From the NCBI GenBank assembly GCA_029204045.2, contig JAQNDB010000114.1, positions 62,001 through 126,000 of the forward strand: DNA of 64,000 bases, written 5' to 3'. Under the pieces are notes generated by a model. That model was not told the origin of the DNA, ran no database searches, and was given only the letters and a program-made list of their open reading frames with translations. Positions 10,272 through 21,383 of this stretch are shown piece by piece. Both the position numbers and the translations under genes were made by a program. The number at the start of each line of letters is the position of its first letter. Positions within the stretch are counted from its first letter, which is position 1. Source of the DNA: Tillandsia leiboldiana (lineage: Eukaryota; Streptophyta; Magnoliopsida; Poales; Bromeliaceae).

Positions 10272-10947
10272 CAAAAGCTTTAAATAAAATTAATTAACTT
10301 AATTAACTTAATTCCAAAAACCCAACTCCAACTCACTTTTTGCCCTCGGGCCCTCCGCCGCTGCCCGGAACCTCCCGAGCTCCGCTGTAATTCCAAAGTA
10401 CACGCGCTCATAGCTTTTTCTCTTCAAAAAGCTCAACCGTTGAGTCGGGGTGCTCAAATCAAATACCGGCTCCAAAATTGCCAGTTCCGACTCACTTTTT
10501 GCCTCCGGGTCTTCCGCGTCAGTCCGGAACCTCCCGAACCTCGCTGTAAATCAAAAGTACGCGTGTCCACAGCTTTTTCTCCTCAAAAAGCTCGACCGTT
10601 GAGTCGGGGTGCTCAAATCAAATACCGGCTCCAAAATTGCCAGTTCCGACTCACTTTTTGCCTCCGGGTCCTCCGCGTCAGTCCGGAACCTCCCGAACCT
10701 CGCTGTAAATCAAAAGTACACCTGCTCCAAGTGTTTCCCAATTTTTTTCTGCAACCCAAAGCGGTGTCGGCGCTTCCCGTACCAGTCACCTAACGCGTAC
10801 AAAGCCCGAAACAAGCAGAGGCTTCCGCGGGGATCCAAATCAACCCGAACTCCTCTGAAAACACAAATGGGACACATCCAAGGCAAATTCCTCCGCACCA
10901 CACCATCCTGCAAGGTCGGTGCGTCATCCAAATCCCGGTGTTCTACA

Positions 10948-10952
10948 GGTAG
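10948..10952. repeat. Target-site duplication of element D, right copy (GGTAG)
   Basis: Matches 2823-2827. Confidence 0.95.
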
Positions 10953-12476
10953 AGATTGTAGTTTCCCCGCCGGGCGCTGATGTTCGGCCTTTACTTGTTA
11001 ACAAACCAAACAGTGAGCAACGAACTGTGTTACATCCCCTTTCAGTTTAGGCCACCAAAAATTCTGCTTGAGGTCCTTGTACATCTTCGTTCCACCAGGA
11101 TGCGCCGCATAGGGAGCGCAGTGCGCCTCTGATAGTATCTCTTCCTTCAACTCTGGCAGCTCGGGCACACAAATCCGCCCTCGAAAAACGTAATGTGCCG
11201 TCTGCACCAACCGAAAAGTCGCCCGTTTGGTCCGGGGAAATCTTGTCCCGAACAAGCTGTAGCTGTGCGTTTGTCTTCTGACCTTCCAGGATTTTCTCCA
11301 ATAAGGTAGGCTTGACTATCAAGGATAAAAGTCACGCAACTGTACCTGCCGGTACTACCTCTAACCTCTATCGTGAAAAAATCCGCGATCAAACTGTCCT
11401 GCTGAGTAATCGCGCTCATCTATACCTCCTCGGTTTGACCCTTCCTGCTCAAAGCCTCAGCTACTACATTTGCCTTACCGGGGTGATAATGAATGGGCAA
11501 ATCGTAGTCCTTCAGCAACTCCAACCAACGTCTCTGCCGCAAATTCAATTCCTTCTGTGTGAACAAAAACTTAAGGCTTTGGCGATCCGAAAACACATTA
11601 CAATGAACTCCAAAAATGTAATGCCTCCAAAGCTTTAGAACGAAGACGACTGCTGCCAGTTCCTGATCGTGTGTCGGGTAGTTCCGCTCATATTCTTTGA
11701 GTTGTCTTGAAGCGTAGGCTAGGGCTCTTCCCTGTTGCATCAGTACGCCTCCAAGACCGATCCATGATGCATCACAATAAATCTCATAATCCTCACCGGG
11801 TGTCGGTAGTGCAAGCACAGGTGCCCGTGTTAGCCTGTCTTTGTGTTCCTCGAAGCTCTCCTGGCATTGGGCCATCCAAATAAATCCTTCTCCTTTCCAG
11901 GTTAGATGGTTTAGAGGGGTAGCGATTTTTTGAGAAACCCTCCACGAAGCGTCTATAGTATCCTGCCAAGCCCAAGAAACTCCGGATTTCCGTTACTGTA
12001 GTCGGTCGGGGCCAGTTAGTCACCGACTCCACCTTCTTGGGATCCACTGCAATTCCCGTTGCTGAAACTATGTGCCCCAAAAATTCCACTTCGCGAAGCT
12101 AGAACTCACATTTCTTAAGCTTAGCAAACAAATTCTGGTCCCTGAGAGTCTGGAGAATTATCCTCAAGTGCTCCTCATGTTCCTCATCTGTATGCGAGTA
12201 GATCAGAAAGTCATCAATAAAGACCAGTACAAATTGGTCTAAGAAGGGTCTGAAAATCCTGTTCATCAAATCCATGAACACCTCGGGGGCGTTCGTAAGC
12301 CCAAACGGCATGACTGTGAACTCGTAGTGGCCGTATCGGGTCCGGAAAGCTGTTTTAGGGATATCCTCACCCCGAACTCTAAGCTGGTGATAGCCAGACT
12401 GCAAAACAATTTTTGAGAATACCATTGCTCCTCGTAGTTGATCGAAGAGATCGTCAATCCGAGGCAAGGGGTACTT
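10953..12476 (-). pseudogene. Element C pol, middle segment: RT palm/thumb, RNase H, integrase zinc finger
   Basis: Minus-strand C pol between the D and B insertions. From 12476 downward: PLPRIDDLFDQLRG, SGYHQLRVRGEDIPKTAF, MPFGLTNAPEVF, then FIDDFLIYS (catalytic DD), an in-frame stop near 12099, the GLAGYYRRFVEGF connection, RNase H (YCDASWIGLGGVL; RWLELLKDYDLPIHYHPGKA) and the integrase HHCC finger (HPGGTKMYKDLKQNFWWPKL; HCLVC). Several frameshifts occur at 11050-11420 and 11790-11950. It joins 2827 across D, and 32384 across B. Confidence 0.9.
12472..12476. repeat. Target-site duplication of element B, left copy (TACTT)
   Basis: TACTT recurs at 32384-32388 beyond the right end of B, and again at 22550-22554 in the duplicated reading. 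Confidence 0.94.
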
Positions 12477-12598
12477 TGTCACGCCCCGGGGGTTTTATTT
12501 TAGCGGAAACGATACTTCAAAATACGCGCAAAGTGCGTACTAATAATTTTTTTGATTGTTTAGAAACCTCCTTCCCCGGCGCGTGCCCAGACCCGCCA

Positions 12599-12645
12599 CA
12601 TATACAGATTTACTCGAAAATCGGGCAGAGTCTCCTCTGTATATG
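12599..12645 (-). other. Leader hairpin shared by B and C LTRs
   Basis: ATATACAGA pairs with TCTGTATAT, with inner ACTC/GAGT. In C (33919-33965) the arms are CATGTACAAA/TTTGTATATG with inner ACTCCGC/GCGGAGT, so pairing is kept while the sequence differs. Confidence 0.6.
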
Positions 12646-13326
12646 CACGGCGTCGCGGCTGCTACGATAGCCGATTATGAGCAATCATTTTTCCCATTTA
12701 ATCACAACAGTTCGAAGTAGTACGGTGCATGAAGACTAAACAATACCCGTGGCCAATCAAGTTGAAAGGATAAACTCACAGTTTTGAAAGCAGGTCCACA
12801 CGACCCAAGGTTTTTTTTTTTTTGAAGACAGTTTGAAAAGATGCCATAAATCCACAGGTTTTGGAAAACAGGTCCACACGACCCAGATTTTTAAAAATAG
12901 TTTTCGAAGTTCTTTTCTTTTCTAGTCATGTTGCTTTGAAAGCGGCCAAACGGGGACAATAACGGAAATAGTAGTGCATAAGTAGAAAGAAAGAATTCAA
13001 CATCCACACGACCCCACAAGGGTATCGAGAACCACACAATAACCTACAGTTCTGAATGAAATGCAGAGAAGGTAAATAAAACAGCATACTAGGGCTCCCT
13101 CAGACCGACTGCTACCAACTCGGCCTCACCGTCGCCTACCTCTACCCCCTGGAGGTACCTGTCACAGAGTGGGTAGTCAGCGACACTATCATCAAAATAG
13201 TACTAAAGCAGTAAAGTAATACCAAGCCACAAGGTAATGCTAGCCGGAACAACCGCTCTACTCGTAATGGTAACTCGCAACCACCTGTACCACCTGTAGC
13301 ACCTGCAACCCCGGTAACACCTGTAA

Positions 13327-13474
13327 CACCTGACCGCGTCGGGATCCAATCCCGGCGGTCTCACACCTGACTACATCGGGATCCAATCCCGGCAGTCCCA
13401 CACCTGACCGCGTCGGGATCCAATCCCGGCGGTCTCACACCTGACTACATCGGGATCCAATCCCGGCAGTCCCA
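13327..13474. repeat. 37-bp hairpin minisatellite of the B LTR
   Basis: Four 37-bp units alternate between GACC...CGGGAT-cca-ATCCCG...GGTC and GACT...CGGGAT-cca-ATCCCG...AGTC. The two unit types differ by a compensatory change in the outer stem. Copies are at about 20090-20236, 23397-23543 and 30161-30308. Confidence 0.92.
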
Positions 13475-13614
13475 TCGCTGCCTCAGACCCCCCAGCGGTC
13501 AGGGGCCCCCCACTACGTCACCTCGTGGGGTAACACGGGTCAAAGACCGCCTTTCCGGAAAAGAGCACCCTTTGCGGTGGCCAAACCGCGGGTGCGCGTG
13601 TCGCAGCTCGAGCA

Positions 13615-13715
13615 TAAGTAACCAGTAACCAAGTAACCAAGTAACCAAGTATCCAAGTAACCAAGTATCCAAGTAACCAAGTATCCAAGTAACCAAGTAT
13701 CCAAGTAACCAAGTA
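13615..13715. repeat. 18-bp tandem repeat of the B LTR
   Basis: AAGTAACC and AAGTATCC modules alternate about six times. This gives the WILGYLDTWLLGYLVT pseudo-peptide on the minus strand, which is not a gene. Copies are at about 20378-20480, 23690-23785 and 30452-30556. Confidence 0.92.
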
Positions 13716-14055
13716 TCCAAGTAATCATGTCACCATGTCACGGGGTAAGGTAGTACATCATAGAAACCATCAACGTTAGTACCGATAAATAATGAAAAGT
13801 CCCTGTCGGATTACCAACATAATACTCAGCCTCGACCGTAAACCCACCTTGTTGTCGCGCTCCTGACTGATGTAAGGTTCTCTCGCGTCTCGGGTGCCCG
13901 CCCGGACCTACACGAATCTGTCATATAGGAGTCAGCAACTTAAGGCTTTGTCAGACTAAAGATTAGAGCGCCCGGCGCCCTCTCACCTTGCGTATAATAC
14001 GCACAGGTACGCGCCTGGCCCCGCACGGCTGGGCGGTGTACTAACAGCGTGCGGC

Positions 14056-14580
14056 CGTCCGCATGCGGAGGTGCCCGCAAGCGGCGGCGCCCGCATGCGG
14101 CGGTGCCCGCAAGCGGCAGCGCCCGCATGCGGCGGCGCCCGCATGCGGCGGCGCACAAGCGGCGGCGCCCACATGCGGCAGCCCGCAAGCGGCCGTGCCC
14201 GCATGCGGAGGCGCCCGCAAGCGGCGCGCCCACATGCGGGGGCGCCCGCATGCGGCAGCCCGCAAGCGGCGCGCCCGCATGCGGGGGCGCCCGCATGCGG
14301 CAGCCCGCAAGCGGCCGTGCCCGCATGCGGGGGCGCCCGCATGCGGCAGCCCGCAAGCGGCGGCGCCCGCATGCGGCAGCCCGCATGCGGCGCCGCCCGC
14401 AAGTGGCGGCGCGCATGCGGCAGCCCGCATGCGGTGCCGCCCGCAAGCGGCAGCCCGCATGCGGCAGCCCGCATGCGGCGCCGCCCGCAAGCGGCGGCGC
14501 CCGCATGCGGCAGTCCGCATGCGGTGCCGCCCGCAAGCGGCGGCGCCCGCATGCGGCAGTCCGCATGCGGTGCCGCCGTG
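14056..14580. repeat. GCATGC-rich palindromic array of the B LTR
   Basis: About forty CCCGCATGCGGC or CCCGCAAGCGGC modules spaced 12-15 bp apart. CCGCATGCGG is a perfect palindrome, so the array can form many small stems. Long ORFs across it on both strands are low complexity. Copies are at 20815-21283 (cut by the gap), 24115-24640 and 30891-31412. Confidence 0.92.
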
Positions 14581-14879
14581 CGCGCCGGATTCCCGCGATG
14601 CCCATGCCCCCTTCTTTTTCCTTTCCCCCCCCCCCCCCCTCTCGTCTGCTCCAACCAAGAACGGGGCGAGAAGGCAAAACCCTAGCGTGCTCACCTCGGT
14701 TGTCGGAGGAAGAGGCGATCCGGGCCTGCGCGTTCGGCTACAAGGAATGTGAGGACGCCTCCTTCTCCTTCCTTGGTCTCGCCTCTTGGGTCCTCCGTGC
14801 AGTCGGTGAGGAAGCGGAAGGATTTGGTTGGGAAATAGAAGGGTTGGGGAAATGGGGTTTCGTACGTAGGGGAATTGTG

Positions 14880-15190
14880 GGGAATACGGGTAGTTAAAGG
14901 GGAGTGTGGTGGTTTAAGGGGAGTGGGTAGTTAAAGGGAGTTACGGGTGGTTATGGGGGAATGGGTAGTTAGAGGGAGTGGGTGGTTATGGGAGTTACGG
15001 GTAGTGGGTAGGAGTGGGTAGTTATGGGAGTTACGGGTAGTTAAGGGTAGTTAGAGGGGGTAGTTATGGGAGTTACGGGTAGTTAGGGTAGTTAGAGGGG
15101 GTGGGTAGTTATTGGAGTTACGGGTAGTTAGGGGTAGTTAGAGGGGGTGGGTAGTTATGGGAGTTACGGTTTGTTTAAGGGGAGTTATAC
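14880..15190 (+). repeat. G-rich GGGTAGTTA array of the B LTR
   Basis: Irregular repeats of GGGTAGTTA, GGGAGTTAC and GGGGG give many closely spaced G-runs on the + strand (C-runs in the element RNA). It resembles telomeric repeats only superficially. Copies are at about 24950-25250 and 31725-32010. Confidence 0.85.
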
Positions 15191-15552
15191 GACGGGGAAA
15201 AATAACGGGAACGGTTAAGTTGGTAAAAGGGAAAGAACCCAGTTCAAGTTAAAACGGGTCCAAATCAGGTGCGAACTAGAGTCCGGTCTATCTAAATAAC
15301 CCGCGTTAACCATCTGAGCCGTTAGCTACCTTCCGGAATTTATTCCGGGAGATTCCGGCGTCGGAATTCAGAACCGATTTCGTCGCCACTCTCCGTTTCG
15401 CGAGCCCTATTAACTAAAAATACCCGCGGGCCCCGACGGTCTGTCCGGAAACAAGAAATTATTCGATCATCCCCCAATCCCCCCGAAACGAAAAGCGGAA
15501 ATAACGAACCAAAAGTAGACCCTTAAAATATTTTAAACTAGCGGCTATTACA

Positions 15553-15566
15553 CCACTCACCTCTTA
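15553..15566 (-). other. Polypurine tract of B (first reading)
   Basis: AAGAGGTGAGTGG on the minus strand abuts the 3' LTR, following the ACGAAACTCG block common to these gypsy elements. Confidence 0.75.
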
Positions 15567-15588
15567 AAACGAGTTTCGTCCTCGAAAC

Positions 15589-18500
15589 TCAATCCTGATT
15601 TGCGGTAAAGAGATAAGGATAGCCCTCTCTCATCTTCGATTCTAGTTCCCACGTCGCTTCCCGCTCCTCGTGGTTGCTCCAGAGCACCTTCACATAGGGG
15701 ATGTCTCGGTTTCGAAGCGTCTTACTTTCTCTTGCTAGTATTCGCACAGGGGTTTCCTCGAAACTTAGGTCCTCCTTTAGTTCGAGTGTCGAGACGTCCA
15801 GCACATGCGACGGGTCGGGGAGGTATTTCTTGAGCATCGACACGTGGAACACGTCATGAATCCGGTTGAGGTTCGGTGGTAGGGCAAGGCGGTAAGCCAC
15901 TGGGCCGATCCGTTCCAGGATCTCGAATGGTCCCACGAACCGCGGGCTTAGCTTGCCTTTTAACCCGAATCGCTTGATTCCCCTGGACGGCGAGACCCGC
16001 AAAAACACGTGTTCTCCCACCTGGAACTCTAAATCGCGGCGTCTTTGATCCGCGTAGCTCTTTTGTCGACTCGGGGCAGTTAGTAAGCGCTGTCTGATGA
16101 GACGCACCTTCACTTCTGTTTCTTCTACCAAGTCGGGTCCCAAGAGCTTTCGTTCTCCCAAATCGTCCCAACAGATCGGGGATCGGCAGCGTCTCCCGTA
16201 TAAAGCTTCGTAGGGTGCCATCAGTATGCTGGCTTGGTGGCTATTGTTGTAAGCGAATTCTACCAGTGGTAGGTATCGCTCCCAACCGACTCCCCAATCG
16301 AGTACACAGGCCCGGAGCAGGTCTTCTAGTGTCTGTATCACTCGCTCCGACTGCCCGTCTGTCTGAGGGTGGAAGGCTGTGCTGAAGTGCAATTTTGTCC
16401 CCAAGGCTTGTTGCAGACTCTGCCAAAACTTCGAGACAAAACGTGTGTCTCTGTCTGATGTGATCGATGCCGGTACCCCATGCAGTCTCACTATCTCGCT
16501 GAGATAGACTTGAGCCAACCGCTCTCTGGTCCAGGTTGTGTGAATCGGCAGGAAGTGTGCTGACTTAGTCAGCCGGTCCACCACCACCCATATTGTGTCG
16601 TGTCCTTGTGGTGAACGTGGGAACCCGGTGACAAAGTCCATGGTGATATGATCCCACTTCCACTCCGGTACCGGTAAGGGTTGTAATTTTCCCCGCCGGT
16701 CGTTGATGTTCCGCCTTTATTTGTTGACACACCAGGCAATGAGCTACAAATTGGGTTACATCCCTCTTCATCTTGGGCCACCAGAAGGTCTGCTTGAGGT
16801 CCCTGTACATCTTTGTGCCTCCTGGATGCGCTGTATAAGGGGCGCTGTGTGCCTCGGACAGAATTTCCTTCTTTAATTCCGGGGTATCCGGCACGCAAAT
16901 CCGCCCGCGGAACCGTAGGGTATCATCGCTTTTTAATGAAAAGTCCCCTTCCTGGTCCGGTGAGATCTTGTCTCTTACGAGCTGTAAGTGCGAGTCCGCC
17001 TGCTGTCCCTCTCGAATCTTTTCTAACAGTGTTGGCTTGACTACCAGAGTTAGAAGTTGCGCAACCGTGCCCGCTGACACTACTTCCAACCCTAGTCGAG
17101 AAAATTCTGCGATCAAGTCGCTCTGCTCAGTTATCGCACCTACCGATCCTCCCTCCAGTCGCCCCTTCCTGCTCAGAGCGTCTGCTACCACGTTTGCTTT
17201 CCCGGGGTGGTATTGGATCGTTAGGTCGTAATCCTTCAGTAATTCAAGCCACCGTCTCTGCCGCAGGTTTAGTTCCTTTTGTGTGAACAGGTATTTAAGA
17301 CTTTGGTGATCTGAGAAGATGTTACAATGGACACTAAAGAGATAGTGTCTCCATAACTTCAGGACGAAGACCACTGCAGCCAGCTCTAGGTCGTGTGTTG
17401 GGTAGTTTCTTTCGTAGTCCTTTAGTTGCCTAGATGCATAGGCTATTACCTTCCCCTGCTGCATTAACACACCCCCAAGGCCGATTCTTGAAGCGTCGCA
17501 GTACAACCTCATAGTCCTCACCGGGTGTTGGTAGTACAAGAATCGGTGCCTCGGTTAGCCTTCTTTTGAGTTCTTCAAAACTTTCCTGGCATTTGGCCGT
17601 CCATACAAGCTTTTCTCCTTTCTTGGTCAACCGGTTTAGAGGGGTCGCAATCTTCGAGAACCCTCGACAAAGCGTCTATAATACCCCGCCAGCCCCAAGA
17701 AACTGCGGATCTCCGTCACCGTTGTGGGCGGCTGCCAGTCTATCACCGATTCCACCTTCTTGGGTCTACGGCGATTCCCTTTGCCGAGATCACATGCCCC
17801 AGGAATCCCACTTCGCGTAGCCAGAACTCACACTTTTTGAGCTTAGCGTACGGCTTCTGCTCCCTGAGGGTTTGGAGAATCGTTCGTAAGTGATCCTCGT
17901 GCTCCTCGTCGGTTGATGAGTAGATTAGTATATCATCGATGAGACCACCACGAACCGATCTAAGAATGGTCTGAAGACCCGGTTCATCATGTCCATAAGG
18001 ACTGCGGGGGCGTTCGTAAGTCCGAACGGCATGACCGTAAATTCGTAATGGCCATACCGGGTCCGGAAAGCGGTCTTCGGAATGTCCTCGTTCCGAACCC
18101 GAAGCTGGTGGTAGCCAGACTGTAGATCATTTTTGAAAGACCGTCGCTCCTCGTAGTTGGTCGAAGAGGTCGTCGATTCTGGCAGGGGGTACTTATTTTT
18201 CACCGTGACCTTGTTTATTCCTCTGTAGTCGATACAGAGTTCGCAGGCTCCCATCCTCTTCCGTACGAAAAGCACTGGTGCGCCCCAGGGTGACACACTC
18301 GGCCTGACAAACCCTTTGTCCAAGAGGTCTTCCAGTTGCGCCTTTAACTCCTTCAACTCCGCGAAGGCCATTCGGTAGGGTGCCTTCGTTATAGGTTGAG
18401 TACCTGGCAAGAGTTCAATAGGGAACACCACCTCCCTTTCAGGGGGTATCCCAGGCAGCTCCGTCGGAAAGACATCGGGAAAGTCCTTCACCACCGGGAT

Positions 18501-19180
18501 GTCTGAAGGTGTCGTCGAGGGTCGGGTAACCAGATCTACCGATGCCAATAGGTTACACACCCACCCTCTATCAGACTCCTGGCTCGAGCCGCGGAGATGA
18601 CTGCCGGGAAGGAGATGCTCTTGCAAGCTAGGTACGCATTCTTAGGGAAACTAGGTTCTTGTAGTTGTACCATCCGCTTATCGCAGTCGATAAGCACTTG
18701 GTACCTTGAGAGCCAGTCCATGCCCAAAACAACGTCGTACTCCTTCAAGGGAATTACTATTAAATCCCAAGGGCAAAATAGCCGCCCTAGCTTAATCGGG
18801 CAAGTGGCTACCAAACTAGTCGCCTCTAGCGTCCCAACCCACGGTCTGGACCGTCAACCGACTTTAGAGAGGTGTTTCCTCGAGGTCATGCGAAAACACG
18901 TACTCGCAGAGAAATGAACGAGTGTGTTGCTCCAGTATCAAAGAGGGTCCTAGAACGTGAATTTAAAATGGAAGTTATACCTACAAGTACGTGCTCCGGC
19001 GGGTCCGATTCCTGGCGGGTCATGGAATAAATTCGCCCGCCCGGTTGAGGCCCGCCTATCCTCTTCGGCCGACGCTCTGGTCCGTACCATTGTTTGTACA
19101 GACATACCAACCAAAGCTTAGCACTCATCTCTGCTAGATGAATCATCGTAAAATCGAGAGAGAAAAGAAACATTATCTAC
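15589..19180 (-). CDS. Element B pol (first reading): PR-RT-RNase H-integrase-chromodomain-like tail
   Basis: Minus-strand polyprotein broken by apparent frameshifts. In order: protease (LFDTGATHSFIS, about 18930; VLGMDWLSRYQVLIDC), RT (PWGAPVLFVRK; SGYHQLRVRNEDIPKTAF; MPFGLTNAPAVL), RNase H (LRQRRWLELLKDYDLTIQYH), integrase zinc finger (HPGGTKMYRDLKQTFWWPKM; HCLVC), an intact 350-residue ORF (15589-16641) with the integrase core and GPFEILERIG, and the tail PYVKVLWSNHEEREATWELE. Breaks (for example 17505, 17650, 17765, 17940) are single-base differences from the second reading at 25625-29200, so they are probably sequencing errors; one break near 16680 is disturbed in both readings and may be real. 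No gag precedes it. Confidence 0.88.
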
Positions 19181-19298
19181 AAATCCCCTCCCCGATCTCT
19201 CACGTCTTAACCCTTAAACCCTGCACATTTCATTTATTCGTAGTTAAGTGTGATATCTCGGTGGATGTTGGGCTGTCACTGTTGTGATTAAAGCAAAG

Positions 19299-19310
19299 GC
19301 TCTGATACCA
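19299..19310 (-). other. Primer-binding site of B (first reading)
   Basis: TGGTATCAGAGC on the minus strand, 8 nt from the LTR. Second reading at 29368-29379. Confidence 0.92.
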
Positions 19311-19318
19311 TCTTAATC

Positions 19319-21283
19319 TGTCACGCCCGGGGGTTTTATTTTAGCGGAAACGATACTTCAAAATACGCGCAAAGTGCGTACTAATAATTTTTTGATTGTT
19401 TAGAAACCTCCTTCCCCGGCGCGTGCCCAGACCCGCCACATATACAGATTACTCGAAAATCGGGCAGAGTCTCCTCTGTATATGCACGGCGTCGCGGCTG
19501 CTACGATAGCCGATTATGAGCAATCATTTTTCCCATTTAATCACAACAGTTCGAAGTAGTACGGTGCATGAAGACTAAACAATACCCGTGGCCAATCAAG
19601 TTGAAGGATAAACTCACAGTTTTGAAAGCAGGTCCACACGACCCAAGGTTTTTTTAAAAATAGTTTTCGAAGTTCTTTTCTTTTCTAGTCATGTTGCTTT
19701 GAAAGCGGCCAAACGGGGACAATAACGGAAATAGTAGTGCATAAGTAGAAAGAAAGAATTCAACATCCACACGACCCCACAAGGGTATCGAGAACCACAC
19801 AATAACCTACAGTTCTGAATGAAATGCAGAGAAGGTAATAAAACAGCATACTAGGGCTCCCTCAGACCGACTGCTACCAACTCGGCCTCACCGTCGCCTA
19901 CCTCTACCCCTGGAGGTACCTGTCACAGAGTGGGTAGTCAGCGACACTATCATCAAAATAGTACTAAAGCAGTAAAGTAATACCAAGCCACAAGGTAATG
20001 CTAGCCGGAACAACCGCTCTACTCGTAATGGTAACTCGCAACCACCTGTACCACCTGTAGCACCTGCAACCCCGGTAACACCTGTAACACCTGACCGCGT
20101 CGGGATCCAATCCCGGCGGTCTCACACCTGACTACATCGGGATCCAATCCGGCAGTCCCACACCTGACCGCGTCGGGATCCAATCCCGGCGGTCTCACAC
20201 CTGACTACATCGGGATCCAATCCCGGCAGTCCCATCGCTGCCTCAGACCCCCCAGCGGTCAGGGGCCCCCCACTACGTCACCTCGTGGGGTAACACGGGT
20301 CAAAGACCGCCTTTCCGGAAAAGAGCACCCTTTGCGGTGGCCAAACCGCGGGTGCGCGTGTCGCAGCTCGAGCATAAGTAACCAGTAACCAAGTAACCAA
20401 GTAACCAAGTATCCAAGTAACCAAGTATCCAAGTAACCAAGTATCCAAGTAACCAAGTATCCAAGTAACCAAGTATCCAAGTAATCATGTCACCATGTCA
20501 CGGGGTAAGGTAGTACATCATAGAAACCTCAACGTTAGTACCGATAAATAATGAAAGTCCCTGTCGGATTACCAACATAATACTCAGCCTCGACCGTAAA
20601 CCCACCTTGTTGTCGCGCTCCTGACTGATGTAAGGTTCTCCTCGCGTCTCGGGTGCCCGCCCGGACCTACACGAATCTGTCATATAGGAGTCAGCAACTT
20701 AAGGCTTTGTCAGACTAAAGATTAGAGCGCCCGGCGCCCTCTCACCTTGCGTATAATACGCACAGGTACGCGCCTGGCCCCGCACGGCTGGGCGGTGTAC
20801 TAACAGCGTGCGGCCGTCCGCATGCGGAGGTGCCCGCAAGCGGCGGCGCCCGCATGCGGCGGTGCCCGCAAGCGGCAGCGCCCGCATGCGGCGGCGCCCG
20901 CATGCGGCGGCGCACAAGCGGCGGCGCCCACATGCGGCAGCCCGCAAGCGGCGTGCCCGCATGCGGAGGCGCCCGCAAGCGGCGCGCCCGCATGCGGGGG
21001 CGCCCGCATGCGGCAGCCCGCAAGCGGCGCGCGCCATCATGCGGGGGCGCCCGCATGCGGCAGCCCGCAAGCGGCCGTGCCCGCATGCGGGGGCGCCCGC
21101 ATGCGGCAGCCCGCAAGCGCGGCGCCCGTATGCGGCTAGCCCGCATGCGGCGCCGCCCGCAAGGGGTGCGGCGCGCAATGCGGCAGCCCGCCATGCGGTG
21201 CCGCCCGCAAGCGGCAGCCCCGCATGCGGCGCCCGCATGCGGCGCCAGCCCGCAAGCTGGCGGCGCCCGCATAGCGGCAGTCC
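19319..21283 (-). repeat. Element B 5' LTR, first reading, truncated at the gap
   Basis: It lacks the 80-bp segment found in the other LTR (the same difference is seen between 22555-25620 and 29388-32383). The final 350 bases diverge through scattered indels and then stop at the N run. It corresponds to 29388-31351. Confidence 0.9.
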
Positions 21284-21383
21284 NNNNNNNNNNNNNNNNN
21301 NNNNNNNNNNNNNNNNNNNNNNNNNNNNNNNNNNNNNNNNNNNNNNNNNNNNNNNNNNNNNNNNNNNNNNNNNNNNNNNNNNN
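21284..21383. other. Assembly gap of exactly 100 N
   Basis: A fixed 100-N spacer of the kind used in scaffolding. It separates two overlapping contig ends. Confidence 0.98.

Larger units (their letters stand above)
2828..10947 (-). mobile_element. Element D: defective, recently moved Ty3/gypsy (Tekay-type) derivative
   Basis: Complete minus-strand insertion of 8.1 kb with LTRs at 2828-5279 and 8436-10947, PBS 8417-8428, PPT 5280-5291 and a perfect 5-bp TSD (GGTAG). By eye the LTRs differ by roughly 8-10 substitutions plus one extra 60-bp minisatellite unit, so the insertion is young. The 3.1-kb interior has only wrecked coding remnants: gag (about 7300-8138), protease (about 6850-7200), RT/RNase H (about 5813-6750) and the integrase tail (about 5292-5560). 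The integrase core is missing. The interior matches that of element E, which makes the two a non-autonomous lineage that must be mobilised in trans. Confidence 0.93.
8436..10947 (-). repeat. Element D 5' LTR
   Basis: 2512-bp copy of the LTR at 2828-5279, longer by one 60-bp minisatellite unit and otherwise nearly identical. It carries the same internal features: hairpins 8443-8512, tRNA-like decamer 8550-8559, invariant-loop hairpin 8977-9054, minisatellite 9128-9593, TATA 10261-10271 and 159-bp repeats about 10335-10722. Confidence 0.95.
12477..15552 (-). repeat. Element B 3' LTR (first reading)
   Basis: 3076-bp LTR. It contains a covarying leader hairpin (12599-12645), an 80-bp insertion relative to the other LTR (about 12811-12890), a 37-bp hairpin minisatellite (13327-13474), an 18-bp CCAAGTAACCAAGTAT repeat (13615-13715), a GCATGC-rich array (14056-14580), a C-run (about 14626-14640) and a G-rich GGGTAGTTA array (14880-15190). 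Confidence 0.94.
11294..21283. other. Left copy of an assembly duplication (contig end)
   Basis: This ~9.99-kb stretch recurs at 21384-31351 in the same order: C pol, B LTR, B interior, second B LTR. It ends at a 100-N gap, and its last ~350 bases accumulate odd indels. See the corresponding finding. Confidence 0.85.

Noticed and set aside
13499..13728. Hydrophobic peptide WILGYLDTWLLGYLVT suggesting a membrane protein
   Set aside because: It comes from the 18-bp CCAAGTAACCAAGTAT repeat of the B LTR in an arbitrary frame.
14049..14897. Long alanine/arginine-rich ORFs (200-280 codons) on both strands, repeated near 24108 and 30884
   Set aside because: They are readings of the GCATGC array in the B LTR; all six frames are open because of GC content, and no domain is present.
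14880..15190. Interstitial telomere repeat (GGGTAGTTAGGG)
   Set aside because: The plant telomere repeat TTTAGGG is absent; units are irregular and belong to the B LTR.
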